This document shows positions 62,355 to 64,000 of a DNA stretch of 64,000 bases, in pieces. Position numbers and translations under genes: made by a program. Every line of letters starts with the position of its first letter. The first letter of the stretch is position 1. A model generated the notes under the pieces. It did not search any database and was not told the origin of the DNA. It worked only from the letters and a program-made list of their open reading frames with translations. The DNA comes from a bacterium (lineage in GTDB: Bacteria > Planctomycetota > Planctomycetia > Kolteriales > Kolteriaceae): assembly GCA_019753235.1 (NCBI GenBank), contig JAIELF010000003.1, positions 124,001 to 188,000 of the forward strand, in the 5' to 3' direction.

Positions 62355-63971
62355 CTATTGGGGCGACTCCGTTGCCGCGGTTGTCGCGGGGGGAGCAGAA
62401 AACGTGTAAAGGGCCATCTCCAAATGATTGCGAACCAGCAGGTTTTTTCCCGCGAGAGCTGGCGCGTTCCAATTCTTAATGCCGGGCAGCGACTTCCACG
62501 AGGCAAGTTCTTCATGTTTCGCGGGATTGGTAGCCACGATGACAAAGTCGCCGGTCTCTGCCTGGATGAAGAGCTTGCCCGCCGCATACAGCATTTGCCC
62601 GTGGCCGTAACGACCCTTCTTCCATTTCCGCTCGCCGGAACCAGCATCGATGCAAACCAAGATGCCGTCATCCAGGCCGTAGATGTACCCATTCACATGG
62701 ATCGGGCTCGAGAACTTACAGCGAAGGCTCTTGTTCTCCCACACCAGATCGACAGCAAACGCGCCCTCTTCATTCTTCGAGAGATGAATCATCTTGGCTC
62801 CCGCGCCGTAACTGGCGGAGGTAAAGACGCGATCGCCCGGCAATGCCAATGGCTGACCCACCGCGATTCCGTTCATCGGCGCGAAAGGGGTTTGCCAAAG
62901 CTCTTTGCCGGTGGCCAAGTCGTGCCCGCTCAGAGTGTCGGCACTCTGAATGATGACTTGCTCGACACCTTGAATCGTCGCCTGCACCGGCGACGCATAA
63001 GCTGCTTGATGATCACCCTGCGCCCAGACGATTTGACCCGTCGCGCGATCGTACGCGACCACGCCCTTCCCCGTTTTGCCCCCAGGATTAACAATCACGA
63101 GTCGATCGGTCACCAACGGCGAACCACTCATTCCCCATTGGATGTTCGACGCGTCGGCATCAGTGAGGACATTCGCAGCCCAAAGGACCTTGCCGCTGAG
63201 AAGCTCCAGCGCTTGGAGATGACCGGTCGCCCCTAGGGAGTAAACGTTTTGACCCGCGATGGTCGGCGTCGCACGCGGGCCGTCGCCCCCCATCATCTCT
63301 GAAAAGAGGGCTTTGTTGGCGACTTGCCAAAGGGCTTTGCCATCCTGAACATCGTAGGCGACCACGACTTCCCACGGGCCACGCTGCTCGATGGTGACGG
63401 CCAATCGCCCCGCCACCGCAAAAGACGCATACCCACCGCCGATCGGCAATCGCCAGACTTCCTTTGCATGGCGAAGACTGGTGTCGTCGGCGATCATCGA
63501 CTCATCCACGTACCCATCGTGGTTAGGACCAAGGAAGCTTTCACAAGCGGGCCCCTGCAATAGATCTGCCGAGAGATCCGCCGTTCGATTGAAGTTTTCC
63601 TCTTTCTCTGGCAAGAGTCCGACCTTGGCGAGGCGCTCTTCGTCCGTCGGATCCCAGCGGTAATCGATCACCAATTCGTTATTGCCATTGAAGCCGATCC
63701 GTCGAGCAACGCCCACCAGACCAATCCAAATCGACGCCGGCACTAAGAGCGCGAGCAAGCGATATCGCCAAGACCACTTCTGGACGAGGATCCAAAATCC
63801 CACCGACAGCGTGGTCAGCAGAACCATGATCTGCGTGCCGACGGTCTTGGCGGATGTGCCGAAGGCTGGCTCCAGCGGGTTTGCATCGGTATTGACGAAG
63901 TAAAAGCCACCGGCGCATGCCGCTGACAACAGCAGCAGCATGGGAAAGCTTGATAGGATCCGCCGAATCAT
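62355..63971 (-). CDS. Membrane protein with PQQ-like beta-propeller
   Basis: 538 residues. Three membrane helices at the N-terminus (about 5-25, 45-63, 70-90), then an eight-bladed-type propeller with Trp-docking repeats: YDVQDGKALWQVAN, LELLSGKVLWAANV, YDRATGQIVWAQGD, HDLATGKELWQTPF and IDAGSGERKWKK. Family members are outer-leaflet or periplasmic binding domains; many planctomycete proteins of this sort have no known ligand. It ends 14 bases before the ferredoxin start. GGAG precedes the ATG. Confidence 0.85.
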   Translation of the reverse strand: MIRRILSSFPMLLLLSAACAGGFYFVNTDANPLEPAFGTSAKTVGTQIMVLLTTLSVGFWILVQKWSWRYRLLALLVPASIWIGLVGVARRIGFNGNNELVIDYRWDPTDEERLAKVGLLPEKEENFNRTADLSADLLQGPACESFLGPNHDGYVDESMIADDTSLRHAKEVWRLPIGGGYASFAVAGRLAVTIEQRGPWEVVVAYDVQDGKALWQVANKALFSEMMGGDGPRATPTIAGQNVYSLGATGHLQALELLSGKVLWAANVLTDADASNIQWGMSGSPLVTDRLVIVNPGGKTGKGVVAYDRATGQIVWAQGDHQAAYASPVQATIQGVEQVIIQSADTLSGHDLATGKELWQTPFAPMNGIAVGQPLALPGDRVFTSASYGAGAKMIHLSKNEEGAFAVDLVWENKSLRCKFSSPIHVNGYIYGLDDGILVCIDAGSGERKWKKGRYGHGQMLYAAGKLFIQAETGDFVIVATNPAKHEELASWKSLPGIKNWNAPALAGKNLLVRNHLEMALYTFSAPPATTAATESPQ

Positions 63972-64000
63972 CTCCGTCTCCGTTCGTCTGCCAGGACATC
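63972..64000 (-). other. Right window edge, upstream of the PQQ-like gene
   Basis: 29 bases only. It holds the ribosome site for the gene starting at 63971. No further feature can be seen. Confidence 0.3.

Noticed and set aside
62295-63236. A 313-residue plus-strand frame
   Set aside because: It is antisense to the PQQ-like gene; it has no motifs and its codons mirror the real gene.

Overview
The window looks like a chromosomal piece of a planctomycete (Planctomycetota). This is inferred from protein style. The clues are a type II secretion-like operon whose secretin-family proteins carry only N-type domains, ECF sigma factors coupled to membrane anti-sigma-like proteins, Tat-exported Gfo/Idh/MocA and hydroxypyruvate-isomerase-like proteins, a PEP-CTERM protein, and giant FHA/VWA/beta-propeller membrane proteins. 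No rRNA, insertion sequence, prophage or CRISPR array was seen. There is one tRNA (Glu, UUC).

Layout. 1-14250 (minus strand): an alcohol-dehydrogenase-like gene, a secretin-N-domain protein, then gspF, G, H, I, J, K, a PilM-PilN-like gspL, a PilO-PilP-like gspM/C protein and a 941-residue second secretin-N-domain protein. No GspE ATPase is complete here, but an open frame runs off the left edge just after the operon. 14452-17295 (plus): lnt and a PhyH dioxygenase. 17351-19102 (minus): a coiled-coil/beta-repeat membrane protein. 19159-30332 (plus): an ECF sigma factor, a 988-residue anti-sigma/alpha-2-macroglobulin-like fusion, an FHA/propeller protein, a family-5 solute-binding-like protein and an unknown exported protein. 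30368-33752 (minus): rpiB, a Sua5-YwlE-type fusion and an altronate-dehydratase homologue. 34314-44386: PEP-CTERM protein, SPFH protein, Gfo/Idh/MocA oxidoreductase, a gene-poor kilobase, PP2C phosphatase, Hyi-like isomerase, and a VWA/STN protein. 44416-48058: methyltransferase, three-part glycosyltransferase, tRNA-Glu. 48304-51943 (plus): NYN nuclease-like protein, then a second ECF/anti-sigma/exported-protein operon. 51965-54304 (minus): GH36 alpha-galactosidase-like enzyme. 54417-58704: unknown protein, small membrane protein, TPR protein, holB, tmk, and a rhomboid fold lacking its catalytic residues. 58963-63971 (minus): DinB-like protein, APH-family kinase, acyl-CoA dehydrogenase, [2Fe-2S] ferredoxin and a PQQ-like propeller protein.

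How the genes may work together. The first 13 kb encode most of a type II secretion apparatus in compact form, with alignment-complex parts fused and no outer-membrane barrel visible. The 19-30 kb cluster looks like one envelope-signalling unit, in which a sigma factor is coupled to a membrane protein whose outer part resembles a bacterial alpha-2-macroglobulin. The 59-62 kb genes suggest acyl-CoA catabolism resembling the kinase-dehydrogenase pair fused in animal ACAD10/11. The most testable predictions are the YwlE-type phosphoarginine phosphatase signature in the fusion at 30867-31970, the sigma/alpha-2-macroglobulin unit, and the barrel-less secretin proteins.
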